DNA of 64,000 nt from Pseudoalteromonas ulvae UL12. GTDB lineage: Bacteria; Pseudomonadota; Gammaproteobacteria; Enterobacterales; Alteromonadaceae. The stretch lies in assembly GCF_014925405.1 (NCBI RefSeq), contig NZ_AQHJ01000022.1, positions 62,001 to 126,000 of the forward strand. Direction: 5' to 3'. Shown here piece after piece: positions 7,428 to 16,971 of this stretch. The notes beneath the pieces were generated by a model that ran no database searches, was not told the origin of the DNA, and was given only the letters and a program-made list of their open reading frames with translations. Position 1 is the first letter of the stretch. Each line of letters starts with the position of its first letter. The position numbers were made by a program, and so were the translations under genes.

Positions 7428-9929
7428 TTACGCCAATGAACGCAACAATCCTTGCGTATTTTGTCTCATGGTACGCGCCACCATGCTGTAACCCACTAAC
7501 GCAACAAACACACCACCCGAAAGCGGTCCGAGTAACCAAATATAAGGGTGCAGCGTTCCCGCCACATCAAACACTTGGCGTTGGATCACAAACAGAGCCA
7601 CATCACTGACTAAAGACGCCACAAACCCAGCGAACATGCCCAGTAATAAAAATTCATACAGTGTCGCTTGTTTAATTAAACGCCCTTTTGCGCCAAGAGT
7701 ACGCAGTATTACGATTTCTTGCATACGCTCAGCTAAGCTTGCTTGAACCTGCGAAATCAACACTAATGCTCCACACGCAACCACAATCGCCAGTACAAAG
7801 CCAATCGCAAGGGAAACCTGATCAATAATTGATTGTGCTTGCTCAATACGTGCTTTGATATCAACCACACTCACCGTTGGATACTGAACTAACAATTGAT
7901 TAAACACCTTTTGCTGCTCATCTTTAACATGGGTGGCCGTAAAATAAGTGGCAGGAAATTGCTCCATGGCTTGTGGGTTTAAAATCATAAAGAAATTAGG
8001 CTGCAAACTCGCCCAATCGACTTCGCGAAAGCTGGTTACTGTCGCATTCACTTCTCGGTTATTAATCAATAAGGTCAGCGAATCACCGAGCTTCATTTCT
8101 AAACGTTCAGCCATGCCTTTTTCGACCGACACTTGCGGCGTATCAGTGTCATCAAACCATTGACCATCAGTTAACATATTACTGCCTGGCATGTTGGCAA
8201 GCCACGTTAAATTCAGCTCCCTGCCTACACCGTTGCGTGCCTCTTCATCGCGCTCTTCACCTTCTTGCAAAGAAACTTCGCGAGCAAATTTTTCATCGTT
8301 AAGCGCATGAACACGACCGCGAACAACCGGGTAAAAACCATTATCGATTAAGCCATGCTCAGCAAAATACGCTTGCATCGGTGCCACTTCGGCTTCGTTG
8401 ATATTAATCAAAAAGGCATTCGGTGCACCTTCAGGTAATTGCTGTTGCCAATCGCTGATCATGTCATTTTTTAATACCACCAAAAACAACATCAGCTTAA
8501 TAGCCAACGCAAAACTAATTAGTTGCACCGCGTTTGCATTGGCACGTTTTTGAATGGTTGCAAGCGCCAACGACCAGCTATTCCCTGGGCTTAATCCTAA
8601 CCGCCGACCCGTGCCAAAAATCAAACGTGACAAGCCAAACAGCACCAAAACCACCACCAAGCACGAAATAAATAACAACACTGACAGTTTTAAGTCGGCG
8701 CTAAATAACCACATTAATAAGAAAATCGTCAGTGTCGACATCGCTAAATGAATACGACTCACAGCCAACTGATCGCCCAAGTTACGTCGTAATACACGCA
8801 AAGGAGGAATATCAAATAAATCTAACAATGGTTTAATTGCAAACATCACCGCACAAATAACACCAATAAAAATCGCCATCAACCAAGGTTTTGGCCCAGC
8901 TTGTGGCAACACTGTGCCCATTGACTGAGCTAAATAGTTCGCACCTATGTTCTGTAAAACAAAACCAACGGCCAGACCCAAAATAATCGATGTGAAACAC
9001 ACTAAGCCCAAATGCAGCAGATAAATTTTGCGGATCATGGTACGTGAACCACCTAATGTCTTCATCATCGCAACCGGATCGTACTGACGTTCACAATAGC
9101 GTTTCGCCGACACAGCCATCGCAACTGCTGCTAAAATAATGCCCAGCAAACCTGCAATTAATAAAAAGTTGCTCGAACGAGCAAGATTATCGCCAAGTGG
9201 CGATTGGCGATCTTTGATGCCTTCCCAGCTTTGGTTGTCTTTCATTTGAGGTTTGAGCCAAGCGTAATACGCTTTCAAAACCGGTTCTTCTCCAGCAAAC
9301 AAAAAGCGATAAAATACACGACTACCCGGCTGAATCACTTTCGTCAGTGCAATATCTTCGTGGTTGATAATAATACGCCGATTACCCGATAACGAAAACA
9401 ATGCACCATCTGGTTCATCCACCAGCACTTTTCCAATCGCAAATTGGCCTGCGCCCAGCTCAATGGTATCGCCGACCTTTACGTTCAAGCTATAAAATAT
9501 CGATTCACTGACCCATACTTCACCTGGTAATGGGCCAGAATCAACCACATACTCCGAGCCATCTAAGCTGTCTTTAAGGGTCACTTTCCCGCGAAGAGGA
9601 TAGCCTTGTGTGGCCGCTTTTACTGATGCTAACAACATTTCTTCACCAGCAAACACCATGGTGTCGAAGTAGGTTAAGCGAGCCGTTTCAAGCCCCCTTT
9701 GTTGCGCCTCTGTCAGGTATGCTTCGTCAAGAGGGTGATTAGAGTCCATACGGCGATCAGCAGCAATAAACTCTGTCGATTTTTGCTCAATGTTAAGACC
9801 AATGCGATCTGTCACTGAAGACAGAGTAAACACAGTCAATACCGCCAAAGCAATGGCAGCCGAAATAATGGTCAACTCACCGCGTTTAAGCTCTCGCAAA
9901 AATAATTTAAGTGCTAATTTAGCCCACAT
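7428..9929 (-). CDS. ybbP: FtsX-like ABC transporter permease (YbbP type)
   Basis: The start is the ATG at 9929, 7 bases after GGGGAG and overlapping the ybbA 3' end by 11 bases, giving 833 residues (a further-upstream start at 10016 would lie deep inside ybbA). One N-terminal membrane helix, a periplasmic region, then repeated FtsX blocks with three-helix sets near the middle and C-terminus, matching the large MacB/YbbP-type permeases. With YbbA it forms a mechanotransmission-type ABC complex. In E. coli ybbA-ybbP adjoins tesA as here, which suggests a role linked to lysophospholipid, fatty-acid or toxic-compound handling in the periplasm, but no substrate is proven. Confidence 0.9.
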   Translation of the reverse strand: MWAKLALKLFLRELKRGELTIISAAIALAVLTVFTLSSVTDRIGLNIEQKSTEFIAADRRMDSNHPLDEAYLTEAQQRGLETARLTYFDTMVFAGEEMLLASVKAATQGYPLRGKVTLKDSLDGSEYVVDSGPLPGEVWVSESIFYSLNVKVGDTIELGAGQFAIGKVLVDEPDGALFSLSGNRRIIINHEDIALTKVIQPGSRVFYRFLFAGEEPVLKAYYAWLKPQMKDNQSWEGIKDRQSPLGDNLARSSNFLLIAGLLGIILAAVAMAVSAKRYCERQYDPVAMMKTLGGSRTMIRKIYLLHLGLVCFTSIILGLAVGFVLQNIGANYLAQSMGTVLPQAGPKPWLMAIFIGVICAVMFAIKPLLDLFDIPPLRVLRRNLGDQLAVSRIHLAMSTLTIFLLMWLFSADLKLSVLLFISCLVVVLVLFGLSRLIFGTGRRLGLSPGNSWSLALATIQKRANANAVQLISFALAIKLMLFLVVLKNDMISDWQQQLPEGAPNAFLININEAEVAPMQAYFAEHGLIDNGFYPVVRGRVHALNDEKFAREVSLQEGEERDEEARNGVGRELNLTWLANMPGSNMLTDGQWFDDTDTPQVSVEKGMAERLEMKLGDSLTLLINNREVNATVTSFREVDWASLQPNFFMILNPQAMEQFPATYFTATHVKDEQQKVFNQLLVQYPTVSVVDIKARIEQAQSIIDQVSLAIGFVLAIVVACGALVLISQVQASLAERMQEIVILRTLGAKGRLIKQATLYEFLLLGMFAGFVASLVSDVALFVIQRQVFDVAGTLHPYIWLLGPLSGGVFVALVGYSMVARTMRQNTQGLLRSLA

Positions 9930-10632
9930 TTGCGCGCTCCCCAGTCGTTGACTTCTCAAGCTCACCGCCTTCAATGTGCAAAATTTGATGGCACTTTTGC
10001 GCCAAGATTTCGTCATGAGTGACCAGCACTAAAGTGGTGCCATTTTGCTCATTGAGTTCGAACAATAAATTCTCGATTAAGTGGCCATTTTTAGAATCAA
10101 GATTAGCCGAAGGCTCATCTGCAAACAGGATTTTTGGTTTACCAACAAAGGCACGGGCAATGGCCACACGTTGTTGCTCACCACCAGACAGCTGTGAAGG
10201 GTAATGACCTACCCGATGCGCTAAGCCCACTTTTTCGAGCAGCTCCATAGCTTGCTGTTTGGCATCTTTTTGCCCTGCAAGCTCTGCCGGTAACATGACA
10301 TTTTCAAGGGCCGTGAGACTTTGAACTAACATGAAAGATTGAAATACAAACCCTATTTTTTCAGCACGCAGCGCCGCACGGGCTTCTTCATCCAGTTCGT
10401 TTAATAACGCACCATCGAGGCTAATTGACCCTTGGCTAGCGATATCTAACCCAGCGAGTAAACTCAATAATGTCGATTTACCCGAACCTGATGCACCAAC
10501 AATAGCTACGGAATCACCTGACTTGACATTAAAGCTAATGTCCTTGAGGATGGTTAACTCACCTTCAAAGGTATTAACCGTTTTCGATAATCCATTGACC
10601 TGTATAACATTAAGTTGAGTAAGCACTGACAT
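9919..10632 (-). CDS. ybbA: ABC transporter ATPase (YbbA)
   Basis: A 237-residue ATPase: Walker A GASGSGKST at 46-54, Q-loop FVFQSFML, signature LSGGEQQ at 148-154, Walker B KILFADEP at 167-173, H-loop VTHD. FQSFMLxxxLTALENVMLPAEL is typical of the LolD/MacB/YbbA group. AGGAG lies 4 bases before the ATG at 10632. That ATG is directly back to back with the tesA ATG at 10633, so each gene's ribosome site and promoter must lie inside the other's coding region. It is followed by the permease gene with an 11-base overlap. Confidence 0.94.
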   Translation of the reverse strand: MSVLTQLNVIQVNGLSKTVNTFEGELTILKDISFNVKSGDSVAIVGASGSGKSTLLSLLAGLDIASQGSISLDGALLNELDEEARAALRAEKIGFVFQSFMLVQSLTALENVMLPAELAGQKDAKQQAMELLEKVGLAHRVGHYPSQLSGGEQQRVAIARAFVGKPKILFADEPSANLDSKNGHLIENLLFELNEQNGTTLVLVTHDEILAQKCHQILHIEGGELEKSTTGERANVG

Positions 10633-11262
10633 ATGACTCCTAAAATTATTCGATTCTTTATTTTCGTTATTCTACTTAGCAACCCAGCTATCAGTTTTGC
10701 TAAACAAACTGTGTTAATTATTGGTGATAGCTTAAGCGCGGCCTATGGCATGAAACAACACCAAGGCTGGGTTAAATTGTTACAAGATAAATATCAACAA
10801 TCCCATCCTGAACTCACACTGGTCAATGCCAGCGTCAGCGGTCAAACATCGGGCAATGCATTACTCACCCTTGCTGGCCATTTAGAGCAGACTCAACCAA
10901 CTCATGTGTTGATTGAGCTTGGTGCCAACGACGGCCTAAGAGGTTTCCCTATCAAAGGCCTGCAAAAAGACCTCACCGCCTTAGTCGAGCAAAGCCACGC
11001 TTTTGGTGCTCACGTGGCATTAATGGAAATTCACATCACGCCAAATTTAGGCCCCAGGTACACGCAAATGTTCACTGCCAGCTTCGAAAAAGTGGCCTTT
11101 GCAACAGAGAGCTATTTGATGCCGTTTTTCATGCTAGAAGTCGCTGACGATCCAAGCCTGATGCAAAACGATAACCTACACCCAAATGTGCAAGCCCAAC
11201 CAATCATACGAGATTTTATGAGCAAAGAGATCAATAAATGGCTAGAAAAGACAACAAACTGA
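10633..11262 (+). CDS. tesA: Arylesterase / thioesterase I / lysophospholipase L1 (TesA)
   Basis: A 209-residue SGNH hydrolase with a signal peptide (cleavage near SFA-K). Block I GDSLSAAYGM contains nucleophile S33, the oxyanion positions are G70 and N99 (GAND), and D180/H183 stand in DNLHPN. Periplasmic TesA hydrolyses acyl-CoA or ACP thioesters, lysophospholipids and esters. Only a weak ribosome site is visible before the ATG. The gene is divergent from ybbA with zero bases between the start codons. Confidence 0.95.
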   Translation: MTPKIIRFFIFVILLSNPAISFAKQTVLIIGDSLSAAYGMKQHQGWVKLLQDKYQQSHPELTLVNASVSGQTSGNALLTLAGHLEQTQPTHVLIELGANDGLRGFPIKGLQKDLTALVEQSHAFGAHVALMEIHITPNLGPRYTQMFTASFEKVAFATESYLMPFFMLEVADDPSLMQNDNLHPNVQAQPIIRDFMSKEINKWLEKTTN

Positions 11263-11280
11263 GCAATGTGCTCAGTTTGT
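11254..11280 (+). terminator. Hairpin at the tesA 3' end
   Basis: A perfect 11-bp stem, ACAAACTGAGC / GCTCAGTTTGT, with a five-base loop overlaps the tesA stop codon. No T run follows, so it may be an RNA-stabilising stem or part of a factor-dependent terminator rather than a classic rho-independent one. Confidence 0.5.
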
Positions 11281-11301
11281 GTGCAAACAGTTTGAAGTGT
11301 A

Positions 11302-11329
11302 TTGATTTTATAAAATAAATGCGTACTAT
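11302..11329 (+). promoter_or_regulatory. Probable sigma-70 promoter of tRNA-Pro
   Basis: TTGATT (11302-11307), a 16-base AT-rich spacer and TACTAT (11324-11329) precede the tRNA by 13 bases. The elements are close to consensus and well placed, but judged by eye. Confidence 0.4.
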
Positions 11330-11342
11330 TGGCTTCTGTTGT

Positions 11343-11419
<77 letters not shown>

Positions 11420-11496
11420 CTCAATTCCCCTCTTCTATCCAAATTCATTAATATTTTTCGTTTACTTATATTCATCTTCTTTATTTTTCTACCCCA

Positions 11497-12540
11497 CTAC
11501 TTTTTAGACTGACGCACAAGAATTGTATAAATCCGATGATGGATAATTTGTGATAAATTCCAATCGTATCCATCGAGATTAGTAGTATTGATAACTTGTA
11601 CCACCACAGTGTCGATATCTTTGTAGTAGCTGGCTTGGCTTTGAAAGCCGGGTAATAATCCGCCATGATCATACACATACAATGAGCTATAAAGTGCTTG
11701 CTCGCCCTCACGAAACACACTGCCATCGTTGAGAGCCCGTAAAAAGACACCGACATCTGCCACAGTTGCGAGCATTGAGCCATAATCATTGCCTTTAATG
11801 TCTTCTTGGTAACCAACATAATAGCCGCCCATCACGTCGTTTAAATCAACATCACGTAACGAGCCAAAGGTATGGTAAAGCCCTAAAGGTTGTAAAATAT
11901 GTTGTTTTATATACTGTTGTGAAGTCAAACCTGTGGTGCGACGGATCAGCTCTGACAACAGTAAATAATTAGTATTGGAATACTCATAGCCCTGATCCGG
12001 CTTAAAACTAGCAGGTAAATCCAGTGCAAGATCTAATTTGCCTTGATAAGTCAAAGCGGGGTTGCCCCAGTAATTAGGATAATTTGTGTAATTAGGAATA
12101 CCACTGCGGTGTTGCACCATATTTTTAAGAGAAATATGCTCTGCATGTTCAATCCGGCTTATTAATTCCGGGAAATAATCACCGAGGGTAGCCGTCAACG
12201 AAAGCTGTTTTTCATACACTAACTGCGTAATCGCAACCGCGTGATACAGTTTGCCAATACTGGCTATTTTAAATAACCCATTAGCATCAGCCGGTATGTT
12301 CTGCGCCCTATCCCGCACACCTGCGGTATAGAACCTCGCGGGCTCACCTTTTTGCTCGACATACACAACCATGCCATCAAAGCCGTGCGCTATCGCTTGA
12401 TCGACTTGCCCTTGCATCGTCGCTGGCAAAGGTAATAGCCACGCCCAAACTAAAATCCAAGGTACAAAGAATAACGAGGCCAGTGTTGACACACCCAATG
12501 CCGCTCTAACCCAATTACGTAGTTTTTTATTTTTTATCAT
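11497..12540 (-). CDS. Beta-lactamase-family (class C fold) serine hydrolase
   Basis: A 347-residue protein with a hydrophobic N-terminal segment (about 12-38) that could be a signal anchor. Penicillin-binding/class-C motifs are SIGK (S94-K97), YSN (187-189) and, in place of KTG, HGG within YDHGGLLPGF. Such proteins are usually D-amino-acid peptidases, esterases or carboxypeptidases of the periplasm, not true beta-lactamases. It is a single gene downstream of and convergent with tRNA-Pro. The substrate is unknown. Confidence 0.85.
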   Translation of the reverse strand: MIKNKKLRNWVRAALGVSTLASLFFVPWILVWAWLLPLPATMQGQVDQAIAHGFDGMVVYVEQKGEPARFYTAGVRDRAQNIPADANGLFKIASIGKLYHAVAITQLVYEKQLSLTATLGDYFPELISRIEHAEHISLKNMVQHRSGIPNYTNYPNYWGNPALTYQGKLDLALDLPASFKPDQGYEYSNTNYLLLSELIRRTTGLTSQQYIKQHILQPLGLYHTFGSLRDVDLNDVMGGYYVGYQEDIKGNDYGSMLATVADVGVFLRALNDGSVFREGEQALYSSLYVYDHGGLLPGFQSQASYYKDIDTVVVQVINTTNLDGYDWNLSQIIHHRIYTILVRQSKK

Positions 12541-12870
12541 CGTTTTATGTTCACTCTAAATGAGCCGTTAAAATCAGTTGCTGTATATACCGTTTTATTT
12601 AGTTTACGAATTAAAGACTACGATACTCATTTTTACAGGTTTATTCTATCGTGTGTTGATCAGATACCACTTTAATCGGGGAACAAATTCAATATTTATA
12701 AGTCATTACTTTTCAAGTACCTAATTTTTGTTACACTTTTAACTCATGCAGGTTGCATGTATTGGTTACATCTATTTTCTTCATGATACAGTCTATACTC
12801 ATGACTGATTTTAAAACGTTTCATAAACCAATACTACTCTACCCAGTCAAGGCTAAAACAAGGAAAGATA
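12541..12870. other. Intergenic region between two divergent genes
   Basis: 330 bases with no gene seen. It must hold the promoters of both the serine hydrolase (leftward) and the solute-binding protein (rightward). A TATACT about 75 bases before the latter is a possible -10 element without a good -35. Confidence 0.5.
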
Positions 12871-13785
12871 ATGAAACTGTGGTTACTCATTCCATTGCTG
12901 CTCTGCCTTCATCACTTTGCCATTGCAGAAGAGTCGCCTTTATTTAGCCAAGCGTCAATCAATGCCAGAGAAATTATCTACCCAAGGCCATCTCGTGGTG
13001 AAGATCTCGAAAAATGGTACCCTCTTATTTTGCTCAAAAGTGCATTAGATCACAGTGAATTGCGTTATTGGTTAAGGCCCACCTCATCCGTCATGGTGCA
13101 AAGTCGCGCAATCAAAGAGCTCACTCATGGTGATGCAATTACTGTGACATGGACGATGACCGATAAAACCCGTGAGGATGAATTACTACCTGTTCGGATC
13201 CCGATTTACAAAGGGCTTTACGGTTGGCGTTTATTAATAACCACTCAGAAAAAAGCTGAAATCTACCAGACATACAACAATGTTGAACGGTTTAAAAAAC
13301 TGATTTATTTACAAGGCCATGATTGGCCCGACAGCGAAATTTTACAAGATAATGACTTTAACGTAACGACGGCTGTGAGCTATGAAGCATTGTTTCAAAT
13401 GCTGCTCAAAGGCAGAGGGGATGTCTTTCCACGCAGTATTATCGAAGTGGATTGGGAGTTAAGTCACCGCGATGATCGCAATGAATTTGCCGTAATCAAT
13501 CATACAGCTTTGTATTACCCCACTGCAATGTATTTCTTTTTTAACAAACAAGATCACACATTAGCAAATGCTGTCGAAAAAGGCTTAATGGCGATGCATC
13601 ACAACGGTGAATTTGAACGCTTATTTAACCGTTTTTTTGCCAAAGAAATCGCCCGAGCAGACTTAAACAACAAACAAATTATTGAACTAACCAATCAGCA
13701 ACTCCCCAAACTCACCCCGCTGGACAACTCTTTGTTTTGGTTTCGACCTGATCAAACGCTTCAACAAACCTCAAATCCTTTATAA
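12871..13785 (+). CDS. Orphan periplasmic type-2 solute-binding-like protein
   Basis: A 304-residue protein with a signal peptide (about 1-19, cleavage at AIA-EE). The pattern of a family-3 (amino-acid type) binding fold is seen: LPVRIPIYKGLYGWRLLI, then NVERFKKLIYLQGHDWPDS, then YEALFQMLLKGRGDVFPRS, then KGLMAMHHNGEFERLFNRFF. AAGGA lies 8 bases before the ATG. No permease or ATPase is nearby, so it may work as a sensor or enzyme-like orphan, as many such proteins do in Alteromonadales. Its end overlaps the end of convergent acyP by 25 bases. Confidence 0.75.
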   Translation: MKLWLLIPLLLCLHHFAIAEESPLFSQASINAREIIYPRPSRGEDLEKWYPLILLKSALDHSELRYWLRPTSSVMVQSRAIKELTHGDAITVTWTMTDKTREDELLPVRIPIYKGLYGWRLLITTQKKAEIYQTYNNVERFKKLIYLQGHDWPDSEILQDNDFNVTTAVSYEALFQMLLKGRGDVFPRSIIEVDWELSHRDDRNEFAVINHTALYYPTAMYFFFNKQDHTLANAVEKGLMAMHHNGEFERLFNRFFAKEIARADLNNKQIIELTNQQLPKLTPLDNSLFWFRPDQTLQQTSNPL

Positions 13786-14033
13786 TCTTTTAATTGCACA
13801 TAATCCCAAGCAACTGTTTCAACATGAGCATGAGGTGGACCTTGCTCAAGGAATTGCGCAAAATTAACCAACTGTGATTCAGTGCCCGTCGCTTCAATTT
13901 CGACTTCACCATGCAGCAAGTTTTTTGCATAGCCTTGAATGCCATGCTCAATTGCATATTGCTTCGCCGTTGCACGATAAGACACCCCTTGCACTTTACC
14001 ACTGACAATTACTCTGAATGTTTTGACTGACAT
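13761..14033 (-). CDS. acyP: Acylphosphatase
   Basis: A 90-residue protein with the acylphosphatase signature GKVQGVSYRATAKQYA, including the catalytic Arg in the phosphate-binding loop (F of VQGVxFR is Y here), and the second motif GYAKNLLHGEVEIEATG with the catalytic Asn. It hydrolyses carboxyl-phosphate bonds such as in acetyl phosphate. GAGG lies 6 bases before the ATG. Confidence 0.95.
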   Translation of the reverse strand: MSVKTFRVIVSGKVQGVSYRATAKQYAIEHGIQGYAKNLLHGEVEIEATGTESQLVNFAQFLEQGPPHAHVETVAWDYVQLKDYKGFEVC

Positions 14034-14178
14034 CAGCGACCTCAGGTTTGTTCACTTAATGAGCGAAATTTAGTTAAATAAACGAAAACTGCCAAGTTTC
14101 GCCCAGGCTGTTTTGGTGATTTTATTCATTTTAAATTTAAGGTACACTGATGAAATAATAAGAATAAGGATGTTTAAT

Positions 14179-14628
14179 ATGCAAAAAACAATGCTAATCA
14201 GCATTTTAGTCTTTTCTACTTCGCTATTTGCCAATACCCAATATGCCGATATTCAAGTAACCCAAATCTCGCCAGTACCTGAGCAGGCTATTTGGCAACG
14301 TAGCACTCACGTCAGTCCCAAATACCCAGTTAAGCTTGCGATGAATGGCGTTGTCTGCTGTGCCGTTTACAATGTTGCTATTTCTGAGCAAGGCAAAACT
14401 CAAGCCATAAAGTTAATAAGCCAAGTCTCAACTAAAAACTCCCTTGCTAAAGAAGGTCGAAAAATAATCAAAAAGTTTGCTTGGCAACCCCAACCTGATC
14501 AGATTGCAAAAGCCAGCGAACAAGTGATTCGGCTCGATTTTTGTATGGGTGGAGACTCCCTCGAAGCCAGCGAAGCACGCTGTAAACAACAAACGCAGTT
14601 TAGTTGCCAGAAAGACACCAACAGTTAA
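14179..14628 (+). CDS. Secreted TonB C-terminal-like protein
   Basis: The start is the ATG at 14179, with AAGGA 8 bases upstream and a signal peptide following directly (MQKTMLISILVF to FANT), giving 149 residues. The segment SPKYPVKLAMNGVVCCAVYNVAISEQGKT, then KKFAWQP, matches the TonB C-terminal fold. It lacks the N-terminal anchor and Pro-rich spacer of TonB, so it is a stand-alone periplasmic domain. Six cysteines (two adjacent) suggest disulphides. Function unknown. Confidence 0.65.
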   Translation: MQKTMLISILVFSTSLFANTQYADIQVTQISPVPEQAIWQRSTHVSPKYPVKLAMNGVVCCAVYNVAISEQGKTQAIKLISQVSTKNSLAKEGRKIIKKFAWQPQPDQIAKASEQVIRLDFCMGGDSLEASEARCKQQTQFSCQKDTNS

Positions 14629-14762
14629 ACTTTGTTGAAGTAACAATAAATTCTAGTCAAACACCGCACTTTAACGTTACATTATCACATTTTATCGCAG
14701 AGTGATTGACCCAAGACAACACAGCCCCTACCCTATTTGGGAAATAATAATAAGGAACAAAA

Positions 14763-16922
14763 ATGCGTTTAAAACCTCTTGTTGCCACTTTAGCCCTGGC
14801 GCTATCGGGCAATGTCCTTGCTGATGAAGGCATGTGGCAGCCACACCAACTTCCAGAACTTGAATCAATTTTAAAAGCTAAAGGCCTCGAAATTGATGCA
14901 AAATCAATTTCTAAACTGACAGAGTTCCCAATGAATGCGGTCATCAGCCTTGGTGGCTGTACTGCATCGTTTGTATCGCCAAAAGGCCTAGTAGTCACCA
15001 ACCATCACTGTGCCTATGGCTCGATTCAATATAACTCCACTCCTGAAAACAACATTCTGCAAAATGGCTTTTTAGCTAAAACGCCTGCCGAAGACTTACC
15101 AGCGGCACCCGGTTCTCGTGTGTATGTCACCGAAACCGTTACTGATGTCACAGACAAAGTGTTAAAAGGCACTAAAAAACTGAAAGCTAAAGCCCGTTAC
15201 GATGCGCTCGAAAAAAACGAAAAAGCCTTAGTAGCTGAGTGTGAATCCGATAAAAACTATCGTTGTAATGTCTATTCATTCCACGGTGGTCTTGAGTTTT
15301 ACTTAATCAAATCTCTTGAAATTAAAGACGTTCGTCTTGCGTACACCCCTGCAATGGGTGTCGGTAAATACGGCGGTGATATCGATAACTGGATGTGGCC
15401 GCGCCATACGGGTGATTTTGCCTTTTACCGCGCTTATGTCGGTAAAGACGGTAAGCCTGCTGAGTTTAGCCAAGACAATGTACCGTACGAGCCCGCTTCG
15501 CATTTAAGTGTCAGTGCAAAAGGCGTGCAAGAAGGTGACTTTGTGATGGTAACCGGTTATCCGGGGCGCACAAACCGCTATCGCATTGCCGCTGAAGTGG
15601 ATTATGTGTTCAATACAGCTTACCCCAAATCTCGCGAGCATAATTCTAAATATGTTTCTTTGATTGAAGAAAACTCAGAAGATGGCAGCCAAGCGCGTAT
15701 AGCCTATGAAAGTACGATTGCAGGCTATAACAATTACATCAAAAATTATGGCTCAATGATCGAAAGCTTTAATAAAGGCACAATGTTTGAACGTAAAAAA
15801 CAGTTTGAACAAGATTTAAGTGCTTGGATCAACAGCGATCGTAAACGTAAAAAACAGTATGGCAAAGTACTCAACGAGTTATCTGCGTTAGTGGCTGAAT
15901 CACAACAACATAACGAACGTGATCGCATGGTGGGCTATGTTCATCGCTCGCAAATGATTTCAACCGCGCGACGTTTATATCGTTTAGCGTATGAAAACCA
16001 AAAACCAAATGAAGAGCGTGAATCAGGTTATCAAGAACGTGATATGCCTCGCTTTGAGGCTGGCTTAAAACGTATGACACGTCGTTTTGATGCGAATGTC
16101 GATAAGGCAATCTTATTGCACTTCTTAGAGCTTTACGCTGCATTACCGCAAAATGAGCGCTACAGTGAAATCGATATTGCCTTTAATCTAAAAAATGGCT
16201 TTAACAAAGCAGATGCTCAAACGTTACTTGATGATATGTATGCTAAATCAACGCTTGCAGATGAAACTGCACGTGTAGATTTTTACGGTCAAACACTGGA
16301 GCAATTAAAAGCCAGCGATGATCCGTTCCTTCGTTACGCCGACGCTATTTTTGCAGTAATGAAAGCTGAAGAAGACAAAGAAAAAGCCTTAGCGGGTAAA
16401 CTGCAATCAGCTCGTCCTGAATTGATGGAAGCAATCATTGCTTACAATCAATCAATTAACAAACCAGTTTATGCTGATGCAAACAGCACTTTACGTGTTA
16501 CTTACGGCACGGTCGGTGGGTATTCGCCACAAGATGGTTTAGTGGCGACACCATTTACATCATTAGAAGGGTTACTGGCCAAAAATACGGATGTTGAACC
16601 ATTCGATGCCCCGAAAAAACAGCAAGAACTAATCAAAGCGAAGTTATTTGGTGACTACACAGGCGGTATGAATACCGTACCAGTGAATTTCTTATCGAAT
16701 GTTGATACAACAGGCGGTAACTCAGGTTCACCCACATTAAACGGCAAAGCTGAATTAGTCGGTTTACTGTTTGATGGTGTGTACGAAAGCATCATTGGGG
16801 ATTGGGATTATAACCCAGTCTATAACCGCTCTATCCACGTTGATTCACGCTACATGCTGTGGGTGATGGATAAGGTTGATAATGCCCAAAACTTGTTAGA
16901 CGAAATGAAAATCGTAAAATAA
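14763..16922 (+). CDS. S46 family dipeptidyl-peptidase, DPP7 type
   Basis: A 719-residue protein with a signal peptide (to VLA-D). Catalytic regions: H82 in TNHHCAYG, D206/D208 in GGDIDNWMWPRHTGDF, S654 in GGNSGSPTLNG. Eighteen residues after the serine the P1-specificity position is Gly (G672, LLFDGVYES), as in DPP7, which prefers hydrophobic P1; DPP11 has Arg there and cleaves after Asp/Glu. It probably removes dipeptides from oligopeptides in the periplasm. The subtype is inferred from this one position. A terminator follows. Confidence 0.93.
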   Translation: MRLKPLVATLALALSGNVLADEGMWQPHQLPELESILKAKGLEIDAKSISKLTEFPMNAVISLGGCTASFVSPKGLVVTNHHCAYGSIQYNSTPENNILQNGFLAKTPAEDLPAAPGSRVYVTETVTDVTDKVLKGTKKLKAKARYDALEKNEKALVAECESDKNYRCNVYSFHGGLEFYLIKSLEIKDVRLAYTPAMGVGKYGGDIDNWMWPRHTGDFAFYRAYVGKDGKPAEFSQDNVPYEPASHLSVSAKGVQEGDFVMVTGYPGRTNRYRIAAEVDYVFNTAYPKSREHNSKYVSLIEENSEDGSQARIAYESTIAGYNNYIKNYGSMIESFNKGTMFERKKQFEQDLSAWINSDRKRKKQYGKVLNELSALVAESQQHNERDRMVGYVHRSQMISTARRLYRLAYENQKPNEERESGYQERDMPRFEAGLKRMTRRFDANVDKAILLHFLELYAALPQNERYSEIDIAFNLKNGFNKADAQTLLDDMYAKSTLADETARVDFYGQTLEQLKASDDPFLRYADAIFAVMKAEEDKEKALAGKLQSARPELMEAIIAYNQSINKPVYADANSTLRVTYGTVGGYSPQDGLVATPFTSLEGLLAKNTDVEPFDAPKKQQELIKAKLFGDYTGGMNTVPVNFLSNVDTTGGNSGSPTLNGKAELVGLLFDGVYESIIGDWDYNPVYNRSIHVDSRYMLWVMDKVDNAQNLLDEMKIVK

Positions 16923-16929
16923 GTTAAAC

Positions 16930-16957
16930 AATAAGGGCGTCACTGTACGCCCTTATT
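16930..16957 (+). terminator. Rho-independent terminator after the S46 peptidase
   Basis: AATAAGGGCGT pairs with ACGCCCTTATT around a six-base loop, followed by TTATTG. Confidence 0.88.
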
Positions 16958-16971
16958 TTATTGTTCGTTTG

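Noticed and set aside
11497..12540. True class C beta-lactamase
   Set aside because: The SxxK and YxN motifs are shared with esterases and D-peptidases, and KTG is replaced by HGG, so drug resistance cannot be claimed.
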